Source of the DNA: Allobosea sp. CS1GBMeth4 | GTDB lineage: Bacteria > Pseudomonadota > Alphaproteobacteria > Rhizobiales > Beijerinckiaceae | Direction: 5' to 3' | NCBI RefSeq assembly: GCF_900185715.1 | Contig: NZ_FYAS01000026.1 | Coordinates: forward strand, 1-58,009 | DNA: 58,009 nt | Shown here: in pieces, positions 8,346 through 18,011 of the stretch | How positions within the stretch are numbered: position 1 is the first letter of the stretch | Layout: the number at the start of each line of letters is the position of its first letter | Program-made: the position numbers and the translations under genes | Notes under the pieces: model-generated | Databases searched by the model: none | What the model saw: only the letters and a program-made list of their open reading frames with translations | What the model was told of the DNA's origin: nothing

Positions 8346-9041
8346 ATGCGCGCCGCCGTCATCACCTTCCCCGGCTCCAACCGCGACGGCGATGTCGCCA
8401 GGGCGCTGCGCCAGGCCGGCGCTGCAGTCGAGCATGTCTGGCATGGCGACTACGAATTGCCGGCCGGCACCGATCTCGTCGTCCTGCCCGGCGGCTTCTC
8501 CTATGGCGACTATCTGCGTTGCGGCGCCATCGCCGGCCGCGCCCATATCATGGACGCGACGCGGGCCCATGCGGCGCGCGGCGGCCTCGTGCTCGGCATC
8601 TGCAACGGCTTCCAGATCGCCTGCGAGGCCGGCCTCCTGCCGGGCGTGCTCGCCCGCAATGCCGATCTGAAATTCGTCTGCAAGCGCCAGCATCTCAAGG
8701 TCGAGCGCGCCGACACCGCCTTCACCTCGGCCTATGCCAGAGGCCAGGTCATCGATGTCTGCATCGCCCATGGCGAGGGCAACTACATCTGCGATGCCGA
8801 GACGCTCGCCCGGCTCGAGGGCGAAGGCCTCGTCGCCTTCCGCTATTGTGATGCGGGCGGGAACGTCACCGCCGAAGCCAATCCGAACGGCTCGCTCAAC
8901 GGCATCGCCGGCATCTACTCGCCGGGACGCAACGTGCTCGGCCTGATGCCGCACCCCGAAAACCTGATCGACGGCCTCGTCGGCGGCACCGACGGGCGCG
9001 GCCTGTTCGAGAGCCTGGTGAGCGGCAGGAAGGCGGCCTGA
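8346..9041 (+). CDS. purQ: FGAM synthase glutaminase subunit PurQ
   Basis: Class I glutamine amidotransferase subunit of FGAM synthase; it hydrolyses glutamine and passes ammonia to PurL. The 231-residue protein begins AAVITFPGSNRDGD, the PurQ signature. The nucleophile cysteine is in LGICNGFQIA (about residue 87), and the His/Glu of the catalytic triad are in LMPHPENLIDG near residue 203. It follows purS by four bases. The large subunit purL is not next to it; the following genes are the cytochrome c maturation genes on the other strand. Confidence 0.97.
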   Translation: MRAAVITFPGSNRDGDVARALRQAGAAVEHVWHGDYELPAGTDLVVLPGGFSYGDYLRCGAIAGRAHIMDATRAHAARGGLVLGICNGFQIACEAGLLPGVLARNADLKFVCKRQHLKVERADTAFTSAYARGQVIDVCIAHGEGNYICDAETLARLEGEGLVAFRYCDAGGNVTAEANPNGSLNGIAGIYSPGRNVLGLMPHPENLIDGLVGGTDGRGLFESLVSGRKAA

Positions 9042-9140
9042 GACATCATCTCCCTCCTCCCCTTGCGGGAGAAGGGTTTTCAGGCGCCTTCTCGTCCCGA
9101 GATGGTCGACGCAAGCCCGGCCATGACGCGTCGCGGCGCG

Positions 9141-9737
9141 TCACTTCACCAGCGCCGCAGCCTTCGCCAGCATTCGCGCCGCCGCCTGCCCGTCGAGCGG
9201 GCCGACGTGCTTGTCGAGGATGCGCCCGTCCGGCCCGAGCAGGAAGGTCTCGGGCACGCCGTAGACGCCCCATTCGATCGCGGCGCGGCCGGCGCGATCG
9301 ACGCCGACGGCGGAGTAGGGATTGCCGAGCGCGCCGAGGAAGCGGCGGGCATTCTCGGCCTCGTCCTTGTAGTTGAAGCCGACGAGCTGGACCTTGCCCT
9401 GCTTCACTGCGGCTGAATCCGCCATGGCGACGAGGAAGGGATGTTCGACCCGGCAGGGCGCGCACCAGCTCGCGAAGACGTTGACGATCGTCGCCTTGCC
9501 GCTGGCGAGATCGGCCATGCCGAAGGCCGGCACCGGCCGGCCGTCGCGCTGCAGCCCCTCCAGCGGCGTGAGCGCGATCGCCGGCGCCGGCTTGCCGATC
9601 AGGGCCGACGGCACCTTGCTGGCGTCGCCCGAGAACAGCCCCACGGCGAAGATCGCCGCCAGGCCCGCGAAGACCGCCAGCGGGATGACGTAAAGCCAGG
9701 GCGAGCGCCGTCCCGGCGAGGCGGCGGCCTCGCTCAT
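9141..9737 (-). CDS. ccmG: Cytochrome c maturation thioredoxin CcmG/DsbE
   Basis: Membrane-tethered periplasmic thioredoxin that keeps apocytochrome c cysteines reduced for haem ligation. The 198-residue protein has an N-terminal anchor at about 13-36 and a thioredoxin fold with the redox motif WCAPC (Cys92, Cys95) in the context VFASWCAPCRVEHP. The later GVYGVPETFLLGPDG segment carries the cis-proline loop. It is the last gene of the ccm set and its start overlaps the ccmD stop by four bases, so translation is coupled. The region just beyond its stop (9042-9140) is a G/C-rich spacer facing purQ. Confidence 0.95.
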   Translation of the reverse strand: MSEAAASPGRRSPWLYVIPLAVFAGLAAIFAVGLFSGDASKVPSALIGKPAPAIALTPLEGLQRDGRPVPAFGMADLASGKATIVNVFASWCAPCRVEHPFLVAMADSAAVKQGKVQLVGFNYKDEAENARRFLGALGNPYSAVGVDRAGRAAIEWGVYGVPETFLLGPDGRILDKHVGPLDGQAAARMLAKAAALVK

Positions 9738-9907
9738 GGCGCGCTCCCGCCGCGCCGGCCGGCACCGCGCTCCTCGAGCGCGGCCAGTGCCCGCCTCTGC
9801 GCGCGCCGGTCGAGCAGGATCGCCGCGGCGAGCCCGGCCAGGATCAGGGCCGTCGCCAGATAGGCGGCGAGGATGAAGCCGCCATGGGGCCCGAGCCCGT
9901 CCATCAT
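9734..9907 (-). CDS. ccmD: Haem exporter accessory protein CcmD
   Basis: 57-residue single-pass membrane protein needed for release of haem-loaded CcmE from the CcmABC complex. It starts MMDGLGPHGGFILAAYLATA, with one membrane helix at about 11-33 followed by the basic tail LLDRRAQRRALAALEERG that is characteristic of the family. The start codon overlaps the ccmC stop (ATGA) and its own stop overlaps the ccmG start, so it is locked into the operon. Either of the two tandem ATGs (9907 or 9904) could be used. Confidence 0.9.
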   Translation of the reverse strand: MMDGLGPHGGFILAAYLATALILAGLAAAILLDRRAQRRALAALEERGAGRRGGSAP

Positions 9908-10662
9908 CGCACCGCCTGCAGCGAAAGCCGATCGAGACGCTCCGCCTCGAAGATCGTCAGCGTCCTGACCCGCCGGCGCAGGATCTCGGCCTGCATGGCG
10001 AGAAGGTGCAGCGCCAGCGCCAGCAGGGTGAAGCCGAGCGCCGTCACCAGCAGCGGCCAGAGCATCGAGGGATGGATCGTCGGCCCGCCCATCCGCAGCA
10101 CCGAGGCCGGCTGGTGCAGCGTGCTCCACCAGTCGACCGAGAACTTGATGATCGGGATGTTGACGCAGCCCACCAGCGTCAGGATGGCGACGGCGCGGCC
10201 GGCGCGCGAAGGCTCGTCCAGGGCGCGCCGCAGCGCGATCACGCCGAGATAGATCAGGAACAGCACCAGCACCGAGGTCAGACGCGCATCCCAGACCCAA
10301 TAGGTCCCCCACATCGGCTTGCCCCAGAACGAGCCGGTGAGCAGGCAGATCAGGGCGAAGCAGGCGCCGATCGGGGCCGCGGCCTGCTGGGCGACGTCGG
10401 CGAGCGGGTGGCGCCAGACCAGGACGCCCAGCGCCGAGAGCGTCATCATCGAGTAGAACATCAGCGCCAGCCAGGCGGCCGGCACGTGGATGTACATGAT
10501 CTTGATGGTCTCGCCCTGCTGATAGTCGGCCGGAGCGACGAACCAGATCAGATAGAAGCCGAAGGCGAGCAGAAGCGCCGCCGCGCCCAGGAGCCAGGGC
10601 AGCAGCACGCTCGACAGGCGCATGAAGCGCGCCGGGTTGGCCAGTTCGATGAGGCTCGCCAT
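9904..10662 (-). CDS. ccmC: Haem ABC transporter permease CcmC
   Basis: Inner-membrane protein of the system I cytochrome c maturation complex that loads haem onto CcmE. The 252-residue protein has six hydrophobic segments and the tryptophan-rich motif WGTYWVWDARLT (118-129) flanked by periplasmic histidines (His59 in YIHVPAAW and the histidine of WWSTLHQP), which serve as haem ligands. It overlaps ccmD by four bases. Unlike a standard ccmABCDG run, it is separated from ccmB by about 850 bases holding two small genes, so it probably needs its own promoter. Confidence 0.96.
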   Translation of the reverse strand: MASLIELANPARFMRLSSVLLPWLLGAAALLLAFGFYLIWFVAPADYQQGETIKIMYIHVPAAWLALMFYSMMTLSALGVLVWRHPLADVAQQAAAPIGACFALICLLTGSFWGKPMWGTYWVWDARLTSVLVLFLIYLGVIALRRALDEPSRAGRAVAILTLVGCVNIPIIKFSVDWWSTLHQPASVLRMGGPTIHPSMLWPLLVTALGFTLLALALHLLAMQAEILRRRVRTLTIFEAERLDRLSLQAVR

Positions 10663-10771
10663 GAAGGTGGTGGCCGGCTCCGCTCTTCTTTCGACCAGAG
10701 AGCATGTAGCAATCGCCGGCCCGGCTCACAATCGGCGCGCGGCCCCTGCGACGCTGAGGCTCGGACCTGAG

Positions 10772-11014
10772 CTAATCCTTCGCGGACGGCACCTGCTCTT
10801 CGGTCCCGATGTTGTCGAGCACGCTGAAGCTGCCGGAGCGGGCGCCATCGGCTGCGACGTCGAAGCCTTCGGCATTCAAGCCTCGCCTGAGCAGTTCTCG
10901 CACCGCGGCCGCGCGGCTCGGCATACGCTTGTCGAAGCGCCAGTTTTCGACGGCGCGGAGCTCGTCAGCGCTGAGCATGATCTGTAGACGTTCGCCCCGT
11001 TCCAGGTCGGGCAT
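10772..11014 (-). CDS. Ribbon-helix-helix domain protein
   Basis: 80-residue small protein. Residues 10-50 fit a ribbon-helix-helix (CopG/Arc-like) DNA-binding fold: a short strand (RLQIMLS), helix ELRAVENWRFDKR, a turn and helix SRAAAVRELLRRGL. The C-terminal 30 residues are polar and probably disordered. Such proteins act as dimeric repressors or antitoxins, but no toxin is adjacent on the same strand. Two direct copies of ATGAGTA 16 bases apart lie just upstream of its start (11037 and 11053) and are a candidate binding site. The gene lies between ccmB and ccmC, breaking the expected operon; function unknown. Confidence 0.7.
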   Translation of the reverse strand: MPDLERGERLQIMLSADELRAVENWRFDKRMPSRAAAVRELLRRGLNAEGFDVAADGARSGSFSVLDNIGTEEQVPSAKD

Positions 11015-11216
11015 GGCGCGCCTCGTCGAGCTAAGAATGAGTAAGTGACTATATGAGTATCAATTGCTCGATCGCAAGCAGCAGCGGCAGCGGTGGTTCC
11101 TTAGCGTCATGCCATTGAGACGTCAGCTGCATATCTTACTAAATATTTGATATTATTTACTTTTTTATTGCGGTGGATGCGCCCTTCGTCTAGTTTGTAA
11201 GGCAGGAGGGATTGTC
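11015..11216. promoter_or_regulatory. AT-rich divergent promoter region
   Basis: This spacer between two divergent small genes contains the most AT-rich patch of the window (roughly 11128-11170, with long A/T runs). Next to the minus-strand gene are two direct repeats of ATGAGTA (11037-11043 and 11053-11059), spaced like an RHH operator. On the plus strand, GGCAGGAGG ends about nine bases before the 11217 ATG and is a strong ribosome site. Exact -35/-10 boxes are ambiguous. Composition this unlike the neighbourhood suggests acquired DNA or a silenced promoter. Confidence 0.5.
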
Positions 11217-11444
11217 ATGCTCATCAAGCTATCCGAACCCATGCGCCGCGACATCGAAGCCACCGTGCGCTCCAAGGTCGGCCAGTCGCGCGTGGTCGAC
11301 GTCTTCGCCGTCGCCGAGGAGATCCGGCTCCGCTTCGTCGACGACAATGTCGCGCTCGAGGACATCGCCGCCATGGTGGCCCGTCTGGCGTCGAACTCGG
11401 GCTGCGCCCTGGAGCTCGACCGCGGCGAGTTGTCCGGGGTCTGA
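11217..11444 (+). CDS. Small hypothetical protein, 75 residues
   Basis: Unrecognised 75-residue protein beginning MLIKLSEPMRRDIEATVRSK. It is predicted alpha-helical with charged residues spread evenly, no signal peptide, membrane segment or cysteine-rich site. A good ribosome site (AGGAGG) precedes the ATG and supports real translation. It is the only plus-strand gene within the ccm block and faces ccmB tail to tail with a 69-base gap. It might be a small regulator or adaptor; I cannot assign a function. Confidence 0.65.
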   Translation: MLIKLSEPMRRDIEATVRSKVGQSRVVDVFAVAEEIRLRFVDDNVALEDIAAMVARLASNSGCALELDRGELSGV

Positions 11445-11513
11445 CGTCCGCGTCGGTCATCCGGACAAGGCAGAGCCTGTTCCCGTCGCGAGAGCGAGCT
11501 CTGTCGTGCGGTG

Positions 11514-12179
11514 CTAATCCGCCTGGCGCAACGCCGCCGCCGCAGCGATGCAGCCGACCGCAACCGCCACGAGGGACAGCGCAGCCAGGATCAGCAGTGG
11601 GCTCTGCAGGGGCATCGGCCCGCGCGCGGCATCGGAGGCCGAGACGCCGAAGATCAGCACCGGCACGCACAGCGGCGCCACCAGGACCGGCAGGATCAGT
11701 CCGCCGCGGCGCAGGCTCGCCGTCAGCGCCGCCGCCGCCGCGCCGATGAAACTCAGCGCCGGCGTGCCGAGCAGGAGGCTGGCGGTCAGCGGCAGCACGC
11801 TTTCGGCCGGCAGCGCGACCAGCAGCCCGAGCAGCGGCGCGGCGAGCGTCAGCGGCAATCCGGTGGTCAGCCAGTGCGCCAGCGCCTTGGCGAAGACGGC
11901 GAGCTCCAGCGGCAGGGGGGCTCCGCGGATCAGGTCGAGCGAGCCGTCCTCCTCGTCGGCCTGGAACAGCCGGTCGAGCCCGATCAGCGTCGCGAGCAGC
12001 GCCCCCAGCCAGAGGATCGCCGGGCCGATCCGCGACAGGAGGTTGAGGTCCGGCCCGAGCGCGAACGGGATCAGCACGACGACGGTGAGGAAGAAGACGA
12101 GCGCGAGCTCGCCGCCGCCGCCGGCCCGCACCGCCAGGGCGAGATCGCGCCTCAAGATGGCGAGGAAGGCGCTGCTCAC
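11514..12179 (-). CDS. ccmB: Haem exporter permease CcmB
   Basis: Membrane subunit of the CcmAB haem-handling ABC complex. The 221-residue product has six hydrophobic segments and the CcmB landmark FLAILRRDLALAVR at the N-terminus, then LNLLSRIGPAILWLGALLA and RLFQADEEDGSLDLI. The start is a GTG at 12179 that overlaps the ccmA stop by four bases; this coupling and the family N-terminus decide the start although the frame is open far upstream. With ccmA it forms a two-gene unit now separated from ccmCDG. Confidence 0.94.
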   Translation of the reverse strand: MSSAFLAILRRDLALAVRAGGGGELALVFFLTVVVLIPFALGPDLNLLSRIGPAILWLGALLATLIGLDRLFQADEEDGSLDLIRGAPLPLELAVFAKALAHWLTTGLPLTLAAPLLGLLVALPAESVLPLTASLLLGTPALSFIGAAAAALTASLRRGGLILPVLVAPLCVPVLIFGVSASDAARGPMPLQSPLLILAALSLVAVAVGCIAAAAALRQAD

Positions 12180-12796
12180 GGGCCGATCCTGAGTTCGCGC
12201 GCGCCGTCGAGGCCGAGCGGCCCGTGCGTCGCGGCCAGGATCGCGCCGCCCGCCGCCAGATGGGCCTGCATCAATATCGTCAGCATCGCCTGCGAGCCGA
12301 GATCGAGCGCCGCCATCGGTTCGTCGAGCAGCCAGATCGGCCGGGCCGCCACCAAGAGCCGCGCCAGCGCCACGCGCCGGCGCTGGCCGGCGGAGAGATA
12401 GCCCACCGGCAAGGGGCCGGCATGCGGCAGGCCGACCGTCGCGAGCGCCTCGGCCGGGTCGAGGCCCGGCGCACCGAGAAGCTCCCGGGCGAAGCGCAGG
12501 TTCTCCGCCGCCGTCAGCGCGGTCTTGAGACCGTCGCGATGCCCGACCAGATGGGCGGCCTCCGCCAGCGGCGTCTCGCCGAAGCCGTCGAGCCGAATCT
12601 CCCCCGCCTCGGGACGCAGGCGCCCGCACAGCATGGCGATCAGGCTCGACTTTCCGGCGCCGTTGCGGCCGGTCAGCGCGATCGCCTCGCCGTTTGCCAG
12701 GCGGAAGCCGACGCCGTCGAAGATCGCGCGCCCGCCGCGCCGGCAGGCGAGCCCTTCGGCCGTCAAGGCGAATCTCTGGAACGGAATCTGGGTCAC
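12176..12796 (-). CDS. ccmA: Haem exporter ATP-binding protein CcmA
   Basis: ATPase of the cytochrome c maturation system; ATP hydrolysis by CcmAB releases haem-loaded CcmE from CcmC. The 206-residue protein has Walker A GRNGAGKS (43-50), the ABC signature in YLSAGQRRRVALARLL and Walker B IWLLDEP. It is short because it carries only the nucleotide-binding domain, normal for CcmA. It heads the minus-strand ccm run and is divergent from aconitase with a 235-base spacer that should hold both promoters. Confidence 0.95.
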   Translation of the reverse strand: MTQIPFQRFALTAEGLACRRGGRAIFDGVGFRLANGEAIALTGRNGAGKSSLIAMLCGRLRPEAGEIRLDGFGETPLAEAAHLVGHRDGLKTALTAAENLRFARELLGAPGLDPAEALATVGLPHAGPLPVGYLSAGQRRRVALARLLVAARPIWLLDEPMAALDLGSQAMLTILMQAHLAAGGAILAATHGPLGLDGARELRIGP

Positions 12797-13031
12797 GCCG
12801 AGCCTGTCTTGCGAAGCGTCTTAACTCCTCACCCGACGCAGATCGAGCCTGTAGCGGGCTTCTTGGAATTGATCTATAGAGCCGTTGGCTACGCCGCACG
12901 CCGATCCGGCGCGGGGCTCGGGCACTCCCGGGGCGGCGTGCGCGTCATGCGCGACAGGCCTTCGACCGGATTCATCCGCAAGGGCGGTCCGGCTCGCGAC
13001 CGCAACCCCTTGATCAGGATGTAAAGCCCAC

Positions 13032-15743
<2,712 letters not shown>

Positions 15744-15766
15744 AGCTCAGCCGCGACGATACTGGA

Positions 15767-15789
15767 ACGCCCGGCTTCAAGCCGGGCGT
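15767..15789 (+). terminator. Hairpin after acnA
   Basis: Perfect 11-base inverted repeat, ACGCCCGGCTT with AAGCCGGGCGT, separated by a single base, 24 bases after the acnA stop. It would fold as a strong GC-rich hairpin with a small loop formed by opening the inner pairs. No clear U-run follows, so termination may be partial or Rho assisted. Confidence 0.6.
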
Positions 15790-15934
15790 CTCCGTTTGGC
15801 CCCGACGGTTGTCCTATCCCGCAGCGAGGTGTAAGGGGGCGTCACAGCCATCCTCGGCGGGGGGCTTGGGGCAGGCGCGGGGCGAACGCGCCCGGACGCC
15901 GTCCGCCATCATCATTCACGACGGGAGCACCCGC

Positions 15935-16216
15935 ATGTCCGCCACGTTCGAGACGGTCGCCGGCATCATTTCGGAAACTTGCGACATTCCTCGCGAGAAG
16001 ATCACGCCCCAGAGCCATGCGATCGACGATCTCGGCATCGACTCCCTCGCTTTTCTCGACATCGCCTTCGCCATCGACAAGGCCTTCGGCATCAAGCTGC
16101 CGCTCGAGCAGTGGACCCAGGAGGTCAACGAGGGCAAGGCGCCGGCCGAGCAGTATTTCGTCCTCGAGAACCTGTGCAAGCGCATCGACGATCTCGTCGC
16201 CGCCAAGGCCGCCTGA
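15935..16216 (+). CDS. acpXL: Acyl carrier protein AcpXL for lipid A VLCFA
   Basis: Specialised acyl carrier protein that carries the growing very-long-chain (C26-C30) hydroxylated fatty acid destined for lipid A. The 93-residue protein begins [18 protein letters not shown] and holds the phosphopantetheine serine in GIDSL (Ser37). It is longer than housekeeping AcpP and has the C-terminal [16 protein letters not shown] helix typical of AcpXL. The ATG at 15935 is chosen over an upstream in-frame start (15809) because the family N-terminus begins here. It is the first gene of the VLCFA cluster. Confidence 0.95.
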   Translation: MSATFETVAGIISETCDIPREKITPQSHAIDDLGIDSLAFLDIAFAIDKAFGIKLPLEQWTQEVNEGKAPAEQYFVLENLCKRIDDLVAAKAA

Positions 16217-16220
16217 GCGA

Positions 16221-16250
16221 GCTCCGGGCCCGGCGGGCTGCCGCCGGAGC
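16221..16250 (+). terminator. Hairpin after acpXL (possible attenuator)
   Basis: GCTCCGG (16221-16227) pairs with CCGGAGC (16244-16250), with an alternative inner pairing CGGCGG/CCGCCG. It begins four bases after the acpXL stop and has no U-run. It could lower expression of the downstream enzymes relative to the carrier protein, or protect the acpXL mRNA end. Confidence 0.4.
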
Positions 16251-16340
16251 GATTCCAGCGAGAGCGCGCAGCGGTTTAGCGCCCGGGATCGCGTGAAGAC
16301 AGAGAGACAGGGCATGTCCGTCGTTTCCAGAACGCGGACG
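16251..16340. repeat. Candidate extragenic repeat
   Basis: The spacer between acpXL and fabZ resembles, from memory, an intergenic element scattered in related genomes, with a segment like GAGAGCGCGCAGCGGTTTAGC and a small inverted repeat GTCCG/CGGAC (16316-16320 with 16335-16339). Only one copy is visible in this window, so repetition cannot be shown here. It contains no credible ORF. Confidence 0.3.
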
Positions 16341-16405
16341 TCTCTGGACGCTGAAGCGCCGCAGGCGGGGCGAGGCCCCGGCGCGGCGAGACGGGTTGGA
16401 GCCGC

Positions 16406-16867
16406 ATGCGCCTCGAATATTTCGACATGATCGACAAGGTCGAGAGCTTCGATCCGGCGGCGAAGCGAATCCTGACCCGCTCGACCGTCCCGGCGCAGAG
16501 CCCGGTCTTCGAGGGCCATTTTCCCGGCCATCCGCTCGTTCCGGGCGTGCTGCTCACCGAGACCATGGCGCAGGCCTCCGGCTATCTGCTCCTCGGCCTC
16601 AACGGCCTGACGCAGATGCCGTTCCTGATGACCGTCGACAAGGCGCGCTTCCGCACCTTCGTCGAGCCGAACGCCGAGCTCGAGACCAGCGCGGAGCTGG
16701 TGATCGAAGGCTCCGGCTACGCCGCGACCAAGGCGAAGATCACGCTCGCCGGCAAGCCGATCTGCGATGCCGAACTGCGTTTCCGCCTGATGCCCTCCCC
16801 CGCCGATATGCGCACCCTGATGCAGGCCCGCATCGCTGCCATCGGCCTCTCCCCGGAGGCAGCCTGA
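16406..16867 (+). CDS. fabZXL: FabZ-type 3-hydroxyacyl-ACP dehydratase
   Basis: Hotdog-fold dehydratase removing water from 3-hydroxyacyl-AcpXL during VLCFA elongation. The 153-residue protein has the active-site motif GHFPGHPLVPGVLLTETMAQ, with catalytic His38 and Glu52. It differs from housekeeping FabZ in the extended C-terminus (LMPSPADMRTLMQARI). fabF2 starts two bases after its stop, so the genes are co-translated. Position between acpXL and the two ketosynthase genes matches the rhizobial acpXL-fabZXL-fabF2XL-fabF1XL order, from which the symbol is taken. Confidence 0.9.
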   Translation: MRLEYFDMIDKVESFDPAAKRILTRSTVPAQSPVFEGHFPGHPLVPGVLLTETMAQASGYLLLGLNGLTQMPFLMTVDKARFRTFVEPNAELETSAELVIEGSGYAATKAKITLAGKPICDAELRFRLMPSPADMRTLMQARIAAIGLSPEAA

Positions 16868-16869
16868 CC

Positions 16870-18000
16870 ATGGCCCGCGACGTCGTCATCACCGGCATCG
16901 GCCTCGCCTCCAGCCTCGGCGAGGGCATCGAGACACATGCGCAGGCGCTCGCGGACAATGCGGCGCCGGTCGTCGATACCGAGCGCTTCGCGCCCTATCC
17001 GCTGCACCCGCTGAAAGCGCTCGAGCTCGACCGGCAGATTCCGAAGAAGTCCGACCAGCGCCAGATGGAGCCCTGGCAGCGCCTCGGTGTCTACGCCGCC
17101 GGCCTCGCCCTCGACGGCGCCGGGCTGAAGCAGGACGCCGAGGCCAAGAGTCAGCTCCAGGTCATCGTCGCCGCCGGCGGCGGCGAGCGCGACCATGCGG
17201 TCGACGCCGCCATCCTGACCGGCTTGCGAGACGCCAACCGGCCGGGCGCCTTCCTCAACGAACGGCTGATGAGCGATCTCCGGCCGACGCTGTTCCTCGC
17301 CCAGCTCTCCAACCTGCTCGCCGGCAACATCGCCATCGTCCACGGCGTCACCGGCGCCTCCCGCACGCTGATGGGCGAGGAGCAGGCCGGCGTCGACGCG
17401 GTCCGCACCGCCCATGCCCGCATCGCGGCCGGTCAGGCCGACATCATCCTCGTCGGGGGCGCCTATAACGCCGAGCGCCGCGACATGCTGCTTCTGTTCG
17501 AGCTCGGCGGCTATCTGCGCACCGCCGGCTTCGCGCCGGTCTTCACGCGCTCCGATGCGCCCGGCATGATCACCGGCAGCGCCGGAGCCTTCCTCGTGCT
17601 CGAAGCGGCCGAGCGCGCCGCCGCGCGCGGCGCCAGGGTCCACGCCCGCCTGAGCCATGCCGGCGCCCATCGCAGCCGCCGCCAGCCCGGCTCGGTCGCC
17701 AGGGCGCTCGACGACATGCTCGCCGGCTTCGGCCCGCTCGCGCCCGACGCCCTGGCCGTCTCGGCCGCGACCGGCTGCGCCGGCATCACCGAGGAAGAGG
17801 CGGCCGCGATCGCCAAGGCGGCGCCGGATGCCCGCCGCGTCGCCACCGGTGACCTCGTCGGCCATGCCGTGGAAGCGGCCTTCCCGGTCTCGATCGCGCT
17901 GGCGGCCGCCGCGCTCTCGACCGGGGTGGCGAACGAGGCGATCGTCACCGGAGCGGCGCATTGGCGCGGCGAGGGTGCCGCCCGACTGGTCAAGGCGTGA
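16870..18000 (+). CDS. fabF2XL: Ketosynthase-fold protein FabF2XL, chain-length-factor-like
   Basis: 376-residue thiolase-fold protein at the fabF2XL position of the cluster. It starts with the KAS N-terminus ARDVVITGIGLASSLGEG. The active-site cysteine loop is replaced: where FabF1 has STACSSG, this protein reads LMGEEQAGVDAV, putting Gln172 at the cysteine position. The first catalytic histidine motif (NAHGT) is also lost (VSAATGCAG), while a second-histidine-like GHAVEAAFP remains. Gln in place of Cys in an EQAG context is the hallmark of the chain-length factors of type II polyketide systems. I infer a non-condensing partner of FabF1. The frame is intact with normal codon use, so it is not a pseudogene. 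Confidence 0.85.
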   Translation: MARDVVITGIGLASSLGEGIETHAQALADNAAPVVDTERFAPYPLHPLKALELDRQIPKKSDQRQMEPWQRLGVYAAGLALDGAGLKQDAEAKSQLQVIVAAGGGERDHAVDAAILTGLRDANRPGAFLNERLMSDLRPTLFLAQLSNLLAGNIAIVHGVTGASRTLMGEEQAGVDAVRTAHARIAAGQADIILVGGAYNAERRDMLLLFELGGYLRTAGFAPVFTRSDAPGMITGSAGAFLVLEAAERAAARGARVHARLSHAGAHRSRRQPGSVARALDDMLAGFGPLAPDALAVSAATGCAGITEEEAAAIAKAAPDARRVATGDLVGHAVEAAFPVSIALAAAALSTGVANEAIVTGAAHWRGEGAARLVKA

Positions 18001-18011
18001 GGGAAGAGGCC

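Noticed and set aside
16315..16430. 38-codon ORF between acpXL and fabZ
   Set aside because: It overlaps the fabZ start out of frame, lies in a repeat-like spacer and has no protein-like features.
16870..18000. fabF2 as a decaying pseudogene because the active-site Cys and His are missing
   Set aside because: The frame is full length, coupled to its neighbours, with normal codon use, and the substitution forms a known chain-length-factor motif rather than random decay.
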